A stretch of DNA of 64,000 nt. Origin: Sycobia sp. Sy_11. Its lineage: Eukaryota > Arthropoda > Insecta > Hymenoptera > Epichrysomallidae. The stretch lies in NCBI GenBank assembly GCA_018907035.1, contig JACCIC010000140.1, forward strand, positions 556,501 through 620,500, read 5' to 3'. A program made the position numbers and the translations under genes. Numbering within the stretch: position 1 is the first letter of the stretch; the number at the start of each line of letters is the position of its first letter. Positions 1 through 10,966 of this stretch are shown piece by piece. The notes beneath the pieces are model-generated. The model searched no databases. It was not told the origin of the DNA and saw only the letters and a program-made list of their open reading frames with translations.

Positions 1-835
1 GAGAGAAAATTCGATTATAGAAATGAACCACTACAGAGTAATAAGTACAAAAATAATCAGTGCGCTAAAGCTATACTTTATATTATAAAACTAGTCATTC
101 GCCGGGCTAACATTAGAATTGGACTTTAATAATTTATTTTAATTGAAGACTTGGTTTAGTGTAAGATAGTTGTTAATAAACAATAATATTTGTATATTCA
201 TTGATCAATATTGCTTTTTAAATTTATTTCTAATTGCTCCATTAATATTATGAAATATTCCAAGATAATATAAAATTCTGTGCCCGGATTCTTTGGAGAC
301 GTCCGCGCTACAAAGACTAGAAATCTTCATAACGAGACGTGCGATCGGGCACGACAAAGGTAGGTGATTAGATCTAAGGCTCCGTTATAAGCTACGATTA
401 AACCACATTATGAAAAATTTAACTTAACAATGAGTATGCGAGACAAAAACTGTTTTATATTAGAAAAAAAAGAAAAGAAAAATTCACGTTAATTAACTGA
501 GACGATGTACGTTTCGTCCTATGGATCACCTGCGGGGTTCGTCTGTAAGACGACAGGAGGTCTAATCTAATAACTTAAATTAGTTTCACCAGGTCGATGT
601 AACGTAATTATTTAATTATTGACTTAGCTTAGTAGGCCAAAATCGCTATATAATTTTGTAAGAAATCCATAATGAGAAATTTTATATAATTCCTTTCTTT
701 GTGATATTTAACTCCCGCAGTTAATTTATATTGTAACTTTCTTACTTTATGGAAAAGTATCGTATGTGTCGAAAATTAGATCACCTGTCATCTCATAGAC
801 GTGCCCCGCAGATGGTCTTATTGAACGAAACGTAT
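1..835. other. AT-rich intergenic DNA, no gene recognised
   Basis: I see no reading frame with family features. The short frame starting at 749 runs into the SINE and is not a gene. Confidence 0.5.
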
Positions 836-1068
836 ACAATTGTCTTTTTTTTTTTATGTTATTTAACGTCGCTCTATTTATGCTTCCAATCATCGGTGCT
901 AATCAGCGACGGAGGTCTACGATGTGTTTGTAAAGAAAGCACACTGTAAATTATTACAGCGGTGCCTGTATAAATCGGCCGAGACCGGGATTTGAACTCG
1001 GATCACCGAGTTACTAGTCCTTCGCTCTAGCGATCGAGCCATCGTAGGCCTCTGCACAATTGTCTTTT
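836..1068 (-). mobile_element. tRNA-derived SINE, copy 1, with 13-bp target-site duplication
   Basis: Read on the minus strand, the element has a tRNA-like head at about 978-1052 with an A-box-like stretch (TGGCTCGATCGC) and a B-box-like stretch (GAGTTCAAATCC). An unrelated body of about 120 bp follows, ending in GTTAAATAACA and then an A-run (the T-run near 849-855 on plus). The insertion is bounded by an identical 13-bp duplication, ACAATTGTCTTTT, at 836-848 and 1056-1068. An A-tail plus target-site duplication is the signature of LINE-driven retroposition. The head resembles tRNA-Thr(AGT), but its anticodon stem does not pair well, so this is not a functional tRNA gene. Four more copies of the family are in this window. 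Confidence 0.85.
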
Positions 1069-2640
1069 AGTCGTTCATTAAAATTATTGCCATTTTATTT
1101 TTCCGTTAACGTAAGCAGGTTTTCTCGCATGCTGCTTAAAAAATATAAGTCTTATAATACGGCTTGATTGCAAAGACATGCCGATGTATAGCATCACTCT
1201 TGACAAACGACTCAACTGTTCAATACATTATTTTATATTAATATCTATATTTCTATTTATTACGGCGTTACGAGTTAATGGGATTAACTTTTTTCTGCAT
1301 GTTGCATATTCTCTTTCTCTCTGGCTCTCTCTCTCTCTCGGAGAGTTTCTGGTGTCATTCGCTTGGAAGAAAACGTTATTGGCTACGAAGTTGAGGGTGG
1401 TTACATCCTTCCTTTGCATGAAATTTATACAGCTAGCCAGTCACACCTTTTTATTGATGCCATGGCTTATATTAAAAAAATTAATCACGTCTCTCATAAT
1501 AGAAAATTCTTGCAATACGTAAAGCATGGGATCAACAACAATCAAAATCTGTCGATGTAATAGTTTATACATAGCCCCTTAGTAAAGGATAAAGTAATTT
1601 AATGATAGTTTCTTTTGACTTTTGAAAATGTGAATTTTTTTATCAACGGGAAAACACTTTATTACATATTCTACACAGGATTTAAAAGTATTTAAAACTT
1701 TAATGACAATTTCATTTCTCAGAAACTAATTTTGTATCGAAAATTTACCCCTCCAATTACATTAAAAAATATATTGAACTAACATCGAGACAATTGAAAA
1801 TAGAAGATTAGATGAGCATCAACACGATTGTATGATTCAAAAAGTAAGTTCTGCATTGTATATACATATAAAAGGTAATAATCATAAATTCGACTTTGAT
1901 TAAGTAACAATTCTTGACCATGAAACACATACCAAGAAACGGCTTTTGTTCGATATACTATCTATACACAGAGAAAAGAATAATAGAAATGGTCAACTTA
2001 CTTACTTCCAAATATACGTAATTTTTTTATAATTTCAATGTATAAGTTATTTATAACATAGTAAAAATATATTTTTTTAAATTCATTATTCTCATGTTTA
2101 CATCTATTGGGTTTATATTTCAGATTTTACCTGAAGAAGGACTATTTTAAGTTCGAAACGTTGTCGTCGTTCATCATATTATATCATATCATATCATACT
2201 AATTTATAAAGACAAAGCGTGCTTCTGTTTGTACGCGTTAAACAAAAAAACTTCGCAAGAACATAGGCTATACATTTTTCAAATTACAAAGAAAATGATG
2301 GCAAAATATGAAGTTACATTACGAACAATTCCAAATATAATATATATATAGTCGCTTCCGTATAAAAAGGTGCTATTTCGCATAACATTTTTTTTGCCTC
2401 AATTTCAGTTGGCACTGAATTCTACGCTGTCGTTCAATTTCTACGGTAAAATATTGAGTTCGTCTTCGAACGGTAGACGCTTGCACTTCAATGCCTGGAA
2501 GAGGATGGGACATACTCGGCAGGGGACTTTAATAGTAATAACACAACATCATTTATATCAATAGGGGTAACAATTACGATTTATTTAACAAAGTACACAG
2601 TAAGTCAATTACGTATCCGAAGCGGTTTCCGTGGCGCTAT
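1069..2640. other. AT-rich intergenic DNA, no gene recognised
   Basis: Short open frames at 1178-1560 and 2370-2564 lack recognisable domains, and several overlap a CT-rich run. A possible Penelope-like terminal motif is listed separately at 2129-2163. Confidence 0.5.
2129..2163 (+). mobile_element. possible terminal fragment of a Penelope-like element
   Basis: The block CCTGAAGAAGGAC, a short spacer, then GTTCGAAACGTTG resembles the conserved GAAGA...GAAACGT block often seen at the ends of Penelope-like elements. No reverse transcriptase frame is seen beside it. The match is short and could be chance. Confidence 0.25.
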
Positions 2641-2846
2641 CTTAAAGAGCTTAGGGTGATGAATACAGGCGGGTGAGGAATGGACTACGTTCGCGGAAGA
2701 GGGGGGGGGGGAGGTGGCACGATTCGCGACTCAAGTATACGTGCACGTAGCGAGGACGCTGGCGACGACGGGCACGAAGAAGACCTGGCTAATTATAGTA
2801 TTAAAAATACTTGCCGTCGTCGCGCTGTATCGATGCTGACTTCTCT

Positions 2847-2892
<46 letters not shown>

Positions 2893-3260
2893 TACTGGTA
2901 CTGTCGGGCGGACTGCCTTACGCGGCCGGGTGTACTCGGCGTGCTCGTACGGGCCAGGCGATGACGGAGACCTCGTGCTTTCTGAGGACAAGCTGCTGGG
3001 CTGGCGCTTAAGTAGGGCCGACGGCGAAATCGGGCTCGGCTCAGGAGGAGGACGGCTTCGCGGCAGAAGGATGTTGTTTGTATGGTGCTGCTCTCTCTCT
3101 CTCTTCTCTCTCTCTCTGCGTCCGGCCGGAGACTTCCACGGCTTGTCGAAGAACGAGGATGCTCTCTCTCTTCTTTCTTCTCCTCCGTTCGTTCGCTGCG
3201 CTCGGCGCGCACTCTAGCTGCTCGCACTTTTGTGCTAATCCGATAACGCGCGCGCTCACT
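2640..3260. promoter_or_regulatory. CpG-dense, CT-rich island; possible promoter or 5' exon
   Basis: This block is far richer in G+C and CpG than its flanks. It contains a G-run near 2701, a CT microsatellite at 2851-2889, more CT-rich tracts near 3093-3116 and 3165-3180, and a CGCGCGC run near 3247. Overlapping frames on both strands encode low-complexity Arg/Glu or Ser/Leu runs produced by the repeats, not a protein family. In insect genomes such islands often mark promoters with GAGA-type sites. No gene that it would serve is visible, so the role is inferred. Confidence 0.35.
2851..2889. repeat. (CT)n microsatellite
   Basis: Uninterrupted CT dinucleotides of about 39 bp inside the CpG-rich island. 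Confidence 0.95.
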
Positions 3261-3444
3261 CATTTTTTTAAAGCGCATAAGCACCGTTTCGGCGGTTACA
3301 ATATATATATAATATTTTAAATGAAATACGGCAAATATGTAGGTATTGGTGCCGACTAAAATTAAAGCAAAAAAAAAATGTTCTGCTAGGTAGCACCTTT
3401 TTTTGAACCGGACGCTGAGATACCACCATTTCATACGGGAGTAA

Positions 3445-3860
3445 CGATAGGTAAAATTATCGACAGGACTGTAGATTTAAACATAGAGTATTTTTTACAT
3501 TGATATTATTGAACTGTTTAACACTAATCATACCAAGACTTAATACATACCTATTTCTACCATATCGGGTCAAATGACCCGACTTTATGTTTCATGCTTG
3601 AATGTATGAAATATGGATGTTAGGAAGGAAATAAAAAAATAAATAAAATTTATTACTATTAAACAAAATAGTATTTGAGCATTTATATTACAAAATTAAA
3701 AATTAAAAATTTTAATTCATAGAAATATTCATAAAAATTTTAATTGCCCATATGGGTCATTTGAACCATTATGGTATGTTTAGTGTTAGTAAATCGATTA
3801 AATTATTATCTCCGGCGAAGCCGTTACGGGGGGAGGGTAATAGTTTTATTATAAACCTAA
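3445..3860 (+). repeat. degenerate third copy of the inverted-repeat arm, split by a MITE
   Basis: The stretch around 3475-3521 (ACATAGAGTATTTT, then TATTATTGAACTGTTTAA) and its continuation after 3786 (TTATTATCTCCGGCGAAGCCG, then a G-rich run) parallel the left arm of the large inverted repeat at about 7105-7164 and 7378-7450. The two halves are separated here by the TTAA-flanked insertion at 3522-3785. The SINE present in both arms is absent from this copy. It therefore shows that the arm sequence belongs to a dispersed repeat older than the SINE insertion. Confidence 0.65.
3522..3785. mobile_element. 264-bp piggyBac-like MITE
   Basis: The ends are inverted repeats, CACTAATCATACCA on the left and the complement of CACTAAACATACCA on the right (13 of 14 identical). 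The left end is flanked by TTAA (3518-3521) and the right by TTAG (3786-3789), consistent with a TTAA duplication that has since mutated. Near the left end is a palindromic GGGTCAAATGACCC, mirrored near the right end as GGGTCATTTGAACC. TTAA targets are typical of the piggyBac superfamily. There is no coding capacity. The homologous arm at 7383-7386 has an unoccupied TTAA. Confidence 0.75.
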
Positions 3861-3869
3861 AATCGATGA

Positions 3870-4549
3870 CTAAGATAAATAGTAACTATTTTTTTAAAAC
3901 TAGCTATTTAGAAAATAATACATAATATACAAAGACCGTGATAAGAAATAAACACACTTTAATGGGTTTTTATAGGTTTTAATAGGTTTTCAATGACAGA
4001 ATCCCTTTATCAATCTAAAGCTTAAATAAAATATGTAACCTTTCCATCTGGCAAGATGTTTTGGCACCTTTTCAGTGAAGAACTGGGTGGCTCGCGCTGT
4101 GAATTTTTTTGGAAACTATATTAATATACAAGAACTAAGAAACAATATAAATTATATACGTTTTGAATAACGTCATCTATTGGGCTCATCGGTAGCACGA
4201 CAGGTGATCCATTGCTAGATATCAAAGGTTCTAAAGAAAAATGAAATACTTATAATTTGAACTGACCTTTCTTTTATGGACCAATAATAAAGAGCAAAAA
4301 CATTTTCATAATTGAAGTTAAAATATGTCTATTAATATGAAATTGCTATTAATATACTTAAAAAATTCTTAAAAGATTCACGTCTATATGTTAAATCATC
4401 GGCTTCATTCGTATCAATTTTAATATTACAGAAAAATGAATCTATATAGGTTGACAGCGATAATTTCATTTGCTAAAACAAGTGGAACAATTCGGTAGTT
4501 ATGCATTGGTTTAATTATACCTCAGGCAGCAACATAAGACAGTAGCTTT
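3870..4549. other. AT-rich DNA, nothing recognised
   Basis: A short run of three TAGGTTTTTA-like units lies near 3965-3992. Nothing else stands out. Confidence 0.45.
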
Positions 4550-5261
4550 AATGCAATGAGCCAAATCACTAGTGACGATAACAGAAAAATTATTTTTGAA
4601 ATTTATGTGAGAAATACAAATGGCAAGATTACTTCTTTTAATAATAATTAACTTCAAAATATTCTTCATTTTATGCAAAATATCAAAATATAAATATAAA
4701 ATTTATATTGTTTATTGTTAGTTCTAAAATAATTTTGATGCATTTAATAGTTAGTTATGATAGTCATTTGATAGATATCAAAGTATTTCTCGATACAAAA
4801 TACGTTTGAACAGTCAAATAACTTCTGCATGGTCAATTAAATTGGAAACATATTTAGATTTTTTCCTACAAATATACAAAGCTAACTAAATATCACTAAT
4901 CCTGGAAGATATTTTTTATTTGCTTAATATTTTTTATTGTATTAGCTGCAAAGACCATTAGCACGCCATGTGCTCACTTGTCCTTCCTTCATTCGATTAT
5001 GTAAATGTCGATTCGATTCAAGTTTTTAGAGTCATCACTAGGTTTTATAATTATAAAATAAAATATTTAAGAGTTCTCGCACAATTTTTTATTACGTTTC
5101 CTGTGTTTATTAACAAGTCAAATACTTACATGATTTTAAAAAAATAGTAATATCAAAAAGAAAATTCTTGATTTGCAAGACTTATATCTTAAAATGCATT
5201 AAATATTTATTATAAAATAAATTGCAATTTCCAAAAAAAAATTAATATATCTATCTAAATA

Positions 5262-5265
<4 letters not shown>

Positions 5266-5304
<39 letters not shown>
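5266..5304. repeat. (AT)n microsatellite
   Basis: Uninterrupted alternating A and T of roughly 39 bp, inside the left arm. Confidence 0.9.
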
Positions 5305-5307
<3 letters not shown>

Positions 5308-5408
5308 AAAGATACAATAAGAAAGAATAATAGATAAACAAAGGAAGGGAAAAAATAACAGAGAGAAAACCTACCTATAGTACGTTTTCTTCATAATATA
5401 GAAGAAGC

Positions 5409-5934
5409 CGAGGGGGTTACTCACTCCGATTGAGAGCCAAGTTCTCAAAAAGTTCTATTTCAGCTCTCACAGAGTTCTCATGGCTTTCTTCTGAATTACA
5501 ATCTTTATCAGATTGTACAAGTAATAAGAGCGAGAGTCGAAGAGACTGGAGAGAGTTAAAGAAAACCAGAAAATACCCAATCTCATTATGTATTTTTAGA
5601 TATTTTAGGTATTTGCTTTATAATATCTAATTATGTTTTCTTGATGAAAAATATTTTTTAAGAAATTCGATTGCATACAATTGAGGACAACGGGAAGTTT
5701 TGATAAAATTTACTTTTTGAAAAAAATTTCCCTTTTGGTATAAAATTGATATTATGTTGGAAATTAAGGATCGGATGGAAAATAATAAGAGTAACTTTCT
5801 ATTTATAATTATATTTTCATAACAATTTAGTATTTCCGAAACTAAAAAGTTGATATTTGCTCTTTGGCTCGCACTGGTTTTCTTTGGTATTCAAACTGGT
5901 TCTCTAGTTCTCTTTAGAAGGGAGTAGCCTCTCG
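5409..5934. mobile_element. 526-bp hAT-like MITE with 8-bp target-site duplication
   Basis: The element starts CGAGGGGGTTACTC and ends with the imperfect complement (CGAGAGGCTACTC read inwards). It is bounded by identical 8-bp duplications GAAGAAGC at 5401-5408 and 5935-5942. The opposite arm has the same flanking sequence with a single GCTTCTTC at 13497-13504, which is the empty site. An 8-bp duplication suits the hAT superfamily, although the terminal CGAGG is not the usual CAGNG. Inside are many short units such as GAGAGCC, GGCTCTC and TGGTTCTC near both ends, like hAT subterminal repeats. The 66-residue frame at 5430-5630 is incidental and no transposase is encoded. Confidence 0.8.
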
Positions 5935-7153
5935 GAAGAAGCAAAATCAACATCCTTTACATTCATGACACGTCGACAATTTGAATTATGAAGCATAATT
6001 TAATTTCACGAAAAAAGATCCCAATGATTTTATTCAAAAATTGTGAAAATATCGAAAAAAAGACTCAAATGCTGGAAAGAAATCAGATGTTTCTTTGTCA
6101 GAAGGTAGAAGGCCTTGGGTAATTTTTATTTGAGCGATTCAAATTTTATTGAGTGATTCAATTTTTAATTGGGTAGATTCAAAAACATTCTCAGAATAGC
6201 TGCACCTACTTATGCAATAGAGCGCTATAATATCCATATAAAATTGAGCTCAAGAACAATTTTTCTCTTTTATTTCTCCTCGGTTAACTTACATAAAATT
6301 TATTTTTCAAATGATAATGTCACGTCAGGTCCAAATGAAGAATAATCTCAATGTCAGCGCATATTTCTTCTTTCTCATGTTTTTTCATGGTCTATTAAGG
6401 GAGTGTTTTCGGAACTAAATGAAATCGATTTCATTCCATACTGATTGATTCATATACGCCTCAACTGATCCCTCGAAACCGCTTTAAATTCAAATCATTT
6501 CGACTTTAAAAATGATCGTAAATTTGCTTTGTATCTGTTGAAGTGTGAAGTTTATTAATTTGTTACAGTTTCGATGAGCTTTTTACCTGAAAAAGAGCTT
6601 TGTGAATCTTATTTCATGCTATACCAATTCGTTGTCGAAAAAATTATTTTTAAGCTATTTGAATCTTTTACTTGCAAATAAAAATTGGAGTAACAAATAT
6701 CTAATCCTGACTAATCTTACAGTCAAAAAAACAGTTTCTATTCCTCAAGAATCTATAATTATCACATTTTATTTGTTCACCTGAAACTGCATTTGCTATT
6801 AACGTTAAAAAAGCGGAAGGTCATATAAACGTAATATAATCTAATTAATTTACACCCAAAGCATCTATCAGCATATCAATTTGTCAGTTTCCTCTCCACT
6901 CTATTCAGGTGACCTTGTCCGCTATGACCTTTATTTAGACTCAGAAAAAATTTCAACGAAATTATTTTTAGATTGCACCATCAACATAAAAGAAGTGACA
7001 CGTGTTTGTATTTAATTCTATATATATATTAATTGAAAATTAAATTTTATCTTGTTACCCGATACAGAATTGTTAATTTTTCTCCACAAGCCCAGCATAG
7101 GATAAAGTTATCTATAGGAATATACAATTATACATAGAGTATTTTGTATATAG

Positions 7154-7378
7154 ATGTTATTGAACTTTTTTATGTTATTTAACGTCGCTTTATTTATGCT
7201 TCCAAATATCGGTGCTAATCAGCGACGAAGGTTTACGATGTGTTTGTAAACAAAGCACATGTAAATTATTACAGCGGTGCTTGTGTCAATCGGCCGAGAC
7301 CGGGGTTTGAACTCGGATCATCGAGTTACTAGTCCTTCGCTCTAGCGATCGAGCCATCGTAGGCCTCATGTTATTGAA
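7154..7378 (-). mobile_element. tRNA-derived SINE, copy 2
   Basis: This is the same family as copy 1, with the tRNA-like head at about 7294-7367. It is flanked by an 11-bp duplication ATGTTATTGAA at 7154-7164 and 7368-7378. It sits in the left arm, and the mirror copy at 10967-11191 has the same duplication. The insertion therefore predates arm formation or was homogenised between arms. Confidence 0.85.
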
Positions 7379-8339
7379 GTGTTTAATAAAATGGTTAGAA
7401 TATTATCTCGAGCAAAGCCGAGACGGGAGAGGTTAATAAATACATAACAAATGATACATAAAAACAATAACAGTAAGTGTTACATCAAGTGTTTTATTCA
7501 AATAAATAAAAATAGAATTTAGGGCACTTATTTTTCCCCTTTCATCGTTGAGTGGAGAAATAGTGTCGAATTAAAAACTTAAATTTACAAAAACTCCTTA
7601 ATTTTATTAGATTTAAAGTCTAACGTTCCAGTTGGTGAAAATGTAGAGATAATATTAGCGATTAGAAAAAAAAACCGCTAGCTCAATTAGCTTACAGTCA
7701 GCCATAGAAAAACTGATTCGTGTGGTCCGACCAGGTGTTCATTATCAATTTAAGACAATGAAAAAATGCATACGTGTATCGTTCTGTCTTTATCGTTTTT
7801 ATCCCGTCTATTATTCTGTCTTTACCCTTATTTCTCGTAGATACCTAATTCTTATACAAAATTCATTTCTATTAGTAAATGTAGATGCGCCTGGAACTTT
7901 TCGAAAGAAACCCTTCCTATGAACTTTTCGTATTCTATGTAAATAACCCAAAATAACATACACTATTTATTAAGCAACATTACATTTAATAACTGTAAAT
8001 AAGAAATAAATTCATTATCAGCGGTAACTTGTGTTACAACGTGATATGTTTGATCAACAATACTTTGATATAAATAATTTATCTAAAAATTCCTTGGAAT
8101 TTTTAACACTATTTAATCTTAATAAAATTATGCATTTTACTCGTCTCACGTGTATCAGAGGAATTAATTTTCTGAGTAATTGGTATAACTACGAATAATT
8201 ATCTAACTAGACATCAATATCTCATATTTAAAAAATAATTTTTGAACTTTAGCTAATTGTAACAAAGTTATTTTTAACATGTTTTGCATTTTTCATTTTA
8301 TGCTTGAAGAATTTTTAACGTTTGTATCGGCCGGATCAA

Positions 8340-8342
<3 letters not shown>

Positions 8343-8370
<28 letters not shown>
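8343..8370. repeat. (AT)n tract at the inner end of the left arm
   Basis: AT dinucleotides follow GGATCAATAATT. The mirror position in the right arm carries (GT)n instead. Confidence 0.85.
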
Positions 8371-8374
<4 letters not shown>

Positions 8375-8992
8375 GATATATAAAGTTTAGTCGTCTCACG
8401 TGTATAAGAGAAATATAGAATTATCATAATATAATAATTACCGAAAGATAATGATTGTAAAAATTTGAGACAGCTACAACATAGGAGAAACTTTTACGAA
8501 TCCTTTGTTGATTAAGATATATAATTATAAATAATTGCTGCTATATTGAGAATGAAACATAATATACTTTAATTTTTTTTGAGGATGTGTATCTACTATA
8601 TTGAGAATTACACGAAATATAATTTAAATTTTTGGTTTGATCACTAGAACCATCGTAATTTATCGTGATTATCTTAATCGTAATATAATATGTTTCGGTA
8701 ATTATTGTGTTCTTGAAAAAGGTACTATAGTAATCCCAAATAATACCATAAAATACTACTGCCACAGACTATAGAGAACAATATTATTGTTCCTTGAAAT
8801 ATACGCCAACAATGAAAATGCCTAAACCATCAAGTGTCATACCTTACATTATCAAACTTTAAATAAATTCGGTATGATCAATAGGAAACTTTTAAAATTT
8901 AATTATTTACTATTTTAGTTTTTAATATGAGATAATTTTAGTTTAAGTCATAAATAAAATATCCCAAACTATTACGGGAAACCGAATATTAA

Positions 8993-9415
8993 CCTTTAAA
9001 GTGCCGGGATTTGAATAATTTCAAAAGTTCCGTTTTCTAAAAAAGTAAGTTTAGACCATGCACAAATAGCTAAACTAAGGCCAAGCCGCCTTTGGTAGAT
9101 CGGAGCAGACGTCTCCAGGCGTCATCCCGGCCCAGTACTGTCATGCGCATGGTACTTTTTTTCTTTTTCGCAAAAAACGTTTAGAAGATTTCTGAAGCCT
9201 CAAAAATATTTCTCTAGGGTTTTTTGGAGTTGCTGAATACAATTCTGCAATCAAACATCGAAAATTCAAAATGGCGGATTCAAGATGGCTTAATAACAAG
9301 CTTAATATTAAGTTTAATAATAACCTTAAGGACCCATTGAGTTGTTATCGATTAAGTGCTTGATTAATGAAAAAACATGTAACGCCTGTAGGACGTCATC
9401 CCCGCCATCTGAAGG
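8993..9415. mobile_element. 423-bp piggyBac-like MITE in the loop
   Basis: The insertion is flanked on both sides by intact TTAA (8989-8992 and 9416-9419). The termini are inverted: CCTTTAAAGTGCCGGG on the left and CCTTCAGATGGCGGGG read inwards on the right. Near each end is a related block, GGCGTCATCCCGGCC and GGACGTCATCCCCGCC. No transposase frame is present. The larger element at 43607-44358 starts with a closely similar end and belongs to the same family. Confidence 0.8.
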
Positions 9416-9435
9416 TTAAGTAAATGTTAATTTCC

Positions 9436-9590
9436 ATTCGGATAATTATTCGTAGTTATGCCGATTACCATGAATATTAATTGTTACTATACACGTGAGG
9501 CGAGTAAAATTCACAATTTCATTATGATTAAATAGTATAAAAAATTAAAAGGATATTTTTAGATGAATTATTATATATTACATCATCAAA
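9436..9590 (+). repeat. second, diverged copy of an arm segment inside the loop
   Basis: GATAATTATTCGTAGTTAT, then CCGATTAC, a CACGTGA block, GCGAGTAAAAT and GATTAAATAGTAT follow in the same order and orientation as at 10133-10270 in the right arm, with moderate divergence. A matching inverted fragment lies at 8388-8412 next to the left arm. The loop ends are thus also partly palindromic. Confidence 0.7.
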
Positions 9591-9789
9591 TATTACATCA
9601 CATGTTAATGAATTATTTACAATCTCATTTAAAACTTATATATAACAATTAAAATTACATTTTTTTACTAATTATTTTATTCTGTTAGCAAGACGTAATT
9701 TTTTTATATTAATAAATTTATTGTTTCCTACTTAAACTTGTTATTTCGTAACAATTGCAATATAATATAGCAATCATAGACTTATACAT

Positions 9790-9905
9790 GTACAGAATTA
9801 AATTAACTAAGAAATAATAATTTAGCGAAACCGTCGATTGAACAAGATTTCGACAGATGTCTGGCAGCTTTCGTAAAACTAGAGAGAGGTAGAAGGAGTG
9901 TATGC
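9790..9905 (+). repeat. direct repeat, copy a, flanking the right arm
   Basis: The stretch with GTACAGAATTAAATTAACTAAG, GCGAAACC, TTTCGACAG, GGCAGC and AGAGAG...GTGTATG recurs in the same orientation at 14310-14430, just beyond the outer end of the right arm. Confidence 0.65.
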
Positions 9906-9915
9906 TCTTTATTTA

Positions 9916-9918
<3 letters not shown>

Positions 9919-10000
<82 letters not shown>
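9919..10000. repeat. (GT)41 microsatellite at the inner end of the right arm
   Basis: Eighty-two bases of perfect GT sit exactly where the inverted arms meet the loop. It creates the His/Thr-run frame on the minus strand at 9803-10066, which is not a gene. Confidence 0.97.
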
Positions 10001-10003
<3 letters not shown>

Positions 10004-10966
10004 TATTGATCCGGCCGATACAAACGTAAAAAATTCTTCAAGCATAAAATGAAAAATGCAAAACATGTTAAAAATAACTTTGTTACAATTAGCTAAAGTT
10101 CAAAAATTATTTTTTAAATATGAGATATTGATGTCTAGTTAGATAATTATTCGTAGTTATACCGATTACTCAGAAAATTAATTCCTCTGATACACGTGAC
10201 ACGAGTAAAATGCATAATTTTATTAAGATTAAATAGTATTAAAAATTCCAAGGAATTTTTAGATAAATTATTTATATCAAAGTATTGTTGATCGAACATA
10301 TCACGTTGTAACACAAGTTACCGCTGATAATGAATTTATTTCTTATTTACAGTTATTAAATGTAATGTTGCTTAATAAATAGTGTATGTTATTTTGGGTT
10401 ATTTACATAGAATACGAAAAGTTCATAGGAAGGGTTTCTTTCGAAAAGTTCCAGGCGCATCTACATTTACTAATAGAAATGAATTTTGTATAAGAATTAG
10501 GTATCTACGAGAAATAAGGGTAAAGACAGAATAATAGACGGGATAAAAACGATAAAGACAGAACGATACACGTATGCATTTTTTCATTGTCTTAAATTGA
10601 TAATGAACACCTGGTCGGACCACACGAATCAGTTTTTCTATGGCTGACTGTAAGCTAATTGAGCTAGCGGTTTTTTTTTCTAATCGCTAATATTATCTCT
10701 ACATTTTCACCAACTGGAACGTTAGACTTTAAATCTAATAAAATTAAGGAGTTTTTGTAAATTTAAGTTTTTAATTCGACACTATTTCTCCACTCAACGA
10801 TGAAAGGGGAAAAATAAGTGCCCTAAATTCTATTTTTATTTATTTGAATAAAACACTTGATGTAACACTTACTGTTATTGTTTTTATGTATCATTTGTTA
10901 TGTATTTATTAACCTCTCCCGTCTCGGCTTTGCTCGAGATAATATTCTAACCATTTTATTAAACAC

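Larger units (their letters stand above)
4550..8345 (+). repeat. left arm of a giant inverted repeat
   Basis: This segment is the reverse complement of 10000-14275 in order along its length. Anchors include 4930-5100 against 13745-13960, 6060-6190 against 13300-13390, 6690-6910 against 11790-12000, and 7085-8345 against 10000-11285. The inner 1.2 kb is almost identical; I found two substitutions across the first 170 bp or so compared at 7170-7340. The outer segments differ by many substitutions and indels. Private to this arm are a 526-bp MITE at 5409-5934 and about 480 bp at 6205-6690 that have no counterpart opposite. Outer boundaries are approximate. Confidence 0.85.
8346..9994. other. loop between the inverted arms
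   Basis: About 1.65 kb separates the arms. It holds a TTAA MITE (8993-9415), partial copies of arm sequence (8388-8412 and 9436-9590) and the start of a direct repeat (9790-9905). A minus-strand open frame at 8541-8765 has no recognisable motif. The unequal content of the two halves argues against a simple hairpin-read artefact. Confidence 0.6.

Noticed and set aside
978..1052. tRNA gene on the minus strand
   Set aside because: A- and B-box-like sequences are present, but the anticodon stem does not pair, and the same head recurs fused to a SINE body with target-site duplications.
2793..3434. 213-residue minus-strand open frame
   Set aside because: It is mostly Arg/Glu runs from the GA/CT microsatellite and CpG-rich sequence. 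No domain or plausible splice context was found.
9803..10066. Thr-His-rich frame
   Set aside because: Direct translation of the (GT)41 microsatellite.
7722..10623. Identical 66-residue open frames at 7722-7922 (+) and 10423-10623 (-)
   Set aside because: They are identical because the inverted arms are nearly identical there. The translation has no motif and no supporting gene structure.
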